Of a DNA stretch of 38,750 nt, positions 36,739-38,750 are shown piece after piece. The first letter of the stretch is position 1, and every line of letters begins with the position of its first letter. This DNA comes from Peronospora farinosa (lineage: Eukaryota; Oomycota; Peronosporomycetes; Peronosporales; Peronosporaceae): contig CANTFK010000338.1 in NCBI GenBank assembly GCA_947646735.1, positions 1-38,750 of the forward strand. Reading direction: 5' to 3'. The position numbers and the translations under genes are program-made. Below the pieces are notes generated by a model. It had not been told where the DNA came from and did no database searches. It was given only the letters and a program-made list of their open reading frames with translations.

Positions 36739-38520
36739 ATGCCACGGAGCACCAGAGACGCTGGACGGTCAAAATATGCAGATTTCTGGCACGAAGCTCA
36801 GCGTGAGAAATGAATGCAATGCAGCTTAAGAATGTACTGGAAGAAATTCCTACGGCTGACATACCACCAATAGCCAAAGTGATCAAAACCATGTGGGTGT
36901 GGGCACTTAAAACGGATCAATACGGATATGTAATCCGTTTTAAGGCACGCTTGGTTGCTTTGAGAAATTGGCAGCGGCCTGAATGAGATTGAAGAAACTT
37001 TCTTTCCTGTAGCACGTATGTCAAGTTTCAGGATGACGCTTGCATTAGCGGCAGAACTGAACCTCAAGGTGTACGGTGGTGATATATCAACTTATTCCAA
37101 CACAGCCTATTGCTTATTATCCACCTACACAAGATGCTAGGCTACAAGTTTAAGCAGCTCTCCGCTTAGCCGTTGAGCACAGAACTGCTTAAGTCTTAGG
37201 CCTACCATAACGTGAAGACACTGCCAAGCAGCCTCGGTGCCAAAGTAGCCGCCATGCCGAAGAGATGTCTCCAGCACGATATCTTTGCAGCGCTGAAAGT
37301 TCTTAGGAGTAGAGTCTCGACGACGCCCTTCGTGAGGTCTATCAGTAGCTTCTTATTAACAGCACCTTACTGTCCGACAGGCCGCAGTTCTCGAAGCCTA
37401 AAGCAGCACCGTATCTCTGCGTGGGAATCCGCCAGCGACCTCGTCGACGTTATTTCATAGCGCAGTCAAACACAGCATCACGAGGTGGTCGGAACAACCG
37501 TATGGTATTGGTGTCGATGACCCCACCTAAGGTTCAGCATCAAGCCCACATCTTCGCTCGTAGTAACCGTTCCAGCAGCGTCGTGTAAACTAGACTTGAT
37601 CTGCTCCCAATTCGTAACGTCATTTGTTCATTCAAGAGATGTCGCACCGGCGACGAGATAGAAGGTGAAGTGAATAGCGACTCAAAGCGTCGCTTGTACC
37701 TGCGATCCTCAACCGGACAGCAAGGTCACTAGCAACAAGATACAGCGTGTTCACCCGAATACACGATAAAGGCAATGCCATTCCCAAGAGAAAAGGGATA
37801 CGGTAAACAAAGGACGGCTCCAAAAGACCACGCTAAACTTACTAGAAAGAACGCCGTGGTTCCAAGAATTCTGCTTGCAAGGATCCAGACGGGAGGTGCT
37901 ATTCGCTGCTGACCCTATTGTGTAAAAAGAGAAGGCCGAGCACACCAGTACAGATCATGGCAATTGATTTGCACCCGGTCGTGAGCAGCACAAGATCATG
38001 CTTCATGTCCACATTGACACTCTGCCGACCTCGCGGATTCAGTTGCTCGTACCCGGTCGTAGATATCGATGAAGGCAAGTCGGCGTTCTAGTCGTACCCC
38101 AGGGATCGATGTCCTCGTGCAGCTGGCCGCCGTCGCGATGACTAAATTAGAGGAGACCTACCGTGCTAAAAGCTGGTTGCTGACGAGTCCTCGGTGAGAC
38201 GGCGTCAGACGACTAGTTATAGCAGGCTTGAAGACATTCATCGCAACAGCCCTAGTCAATAGTCCCTTAACAGAAGTAGTACTTTGTCGCACACGTAGTG
38301 CACATGATTCATTTTACAAACGCCATATTCTATTTGTTTTGAGAAGGACTACGTGCGACTTTGCGAGGCCAGGGGTATACCCGCCACTTCACCAGATACT
38401 TTTTCTGACGTGCCGACGACGCTTCTGATAAAGCCGTTCCACATGGAACTGAAGGCCCCCCTGCTCATCGAGCAATGCCGACGGAGTCCGGTGTATCGGC
38501 AGACACAAGCTCATACTTCT
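36739..38520 (+). pseudogene. Ty1/copia pol remnant (linker, reverse transcriptase, RNase H), frameshifted
   Basis: The reading starts with RSTRDAGRSKYADFW, typical of the linker between integrase and reverse transcriptase in copia polyproteins. The RT follows in shifting frames: WVWALKTDQYG and RFKARLVAL (frame from 36813 to a stop at 36984), then EETFFPVARM and LKVYGGDIST (frame from 36988 to a stop at 37138), then HKMLGYKFK (stop at about 37167). The catalytic YVDD region is not recognisable between 37170 and 38050. RNase H remains are QLAAVAMTKLEETYRAK (from 38120, matching the VALST-EAEY motif), ALVNSP (38249) and LLIKPFHMEL (38422-38451, matching the C-terminal LTKPL-type motif). Several frameshifts and stops make it non-functional. 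Gag, protease and integrase are not seen. Confidence 0.85.
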
Positions 38521-38530
38521 GGAAGTGAAG
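38521..38530 (+). other. Candidate polypurine tract
   Basis: GGAAGTGAAG, nine purines in ten, directly abuts the TG that begins the candidate 3' LTR and lies about 70 bp after the RNase H terminal motif. This is where an LTR retrotransposon keeps its plus-strand primer. The match is short and interrupted by one T. Confidence 0.4.
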
Positions 38531-38750
38531 TGTAACAGGGTACCTAGTTACACGTAAACATTAAGTAATATACTTAATGTCTGGTCTAAAAATATCCATG
38601 ATTACTTTTGACCAGTCACTTGGGTGCGACACACAAATGTGATCCACCCTCGTGAATGTGATATCCATTGATGGATTCACATGAGAAGGGATGACGCTAG
38701 TTGAAGCTAGGCATCACGACGTCTCAGAAGGACGTCAGTTGCGATCTTAA
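38531..38750 (+). mobile_element. Candidate 3' LTR of the copia remnant (cut by window end)
   Basis: It starts TGTAAC and has a near-palindrome at 38531-38552, with arms TGTAAC and GTTACA around GGTACC. It lies just downstream of the copia RNase H and the purine tract, in the correct order for a 3' LTR. Further hairpins follow: CATTAAGTA-ATA-TACTTAATG at 38559-38579, and an imperfect one at 38657-38681 with TGTGA and TCACA ends. The 3' end is outside the window, so LTR identity cannot be confirmed by a repeat pair. Confidence 0.5.

Noticed and set aside
37212..37460. 82-codon plus-strand frame between the RT and RNase H remains
   Set aside because: It lies where decayed copia RT is expected and does not read as a known domain; treated as part of the pseudogene.

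Overview
The window looks like a piece of an oomycete nuclear genome, most likely Peronosporales (Phytophthora or a downy mildew). The evidence is an intronless 1,359-codon full-size ABCG/PDR transporter of the oomycete type, decayed Ty1/copia sequence on one side of it, and a very large tandem repeat on the other. No bacterial operon, rRNA gene, CRISPR array or phage module is visible. All family calls were made by reading, not by searching.

Layout. (1) 1-29968 is one head-to-tail array of about 970-bp units: 30 complete units plus one partial unit at the right end. The left edge of the window cuts the array, so its true size is larger. Each unit contains a minisatellite of a 14-bp repeat (consensus CTGGATCGACAAAA) present roughly 10 to 27 times. 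Unit lengths change almost only in steps of 14 bp. Blocks of neighbouring units share the same variants, which points to local amplification and exchange. (2) 29967-30606 is a diverged short-repeat zone built on a hairpin-forming 15-mer (GTCGGAACGACGGGT). The array ends inside one copy of this motif. (3) 30634-31040 holds AT-rich inverted repeats, a possible solo LTR and a weak tRNA-like sequence. 31041-31827 has no gene I can recognise. (4) 31828-35907, minus strand, is the only convincing intact gene, a PDR-type multidrug ABC transporter. (5) 35908-36738 is its upstream region, with a possible oomycete initiator element. (6) 36739-38530, plus strand, is a frameshifted Ty1/copia pol remnant (linker, reverse transcriptase, RNase H). 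It is followed by a short purine-rich tract and what looks like the start of its 3' LTR, 38531 to the window end.

There is no multi-gene pathway here. The biology is one efflux pump gene embedded in repeat-rich DNA. The most unusual object is the nested array: a VNTR inside a long satellite unit, with variant linkage suggesting that the minisatellites are where units exchange. None of the many open frames in the array is called as a gene, because the 14-mer has no stop codon in any of the six frames.
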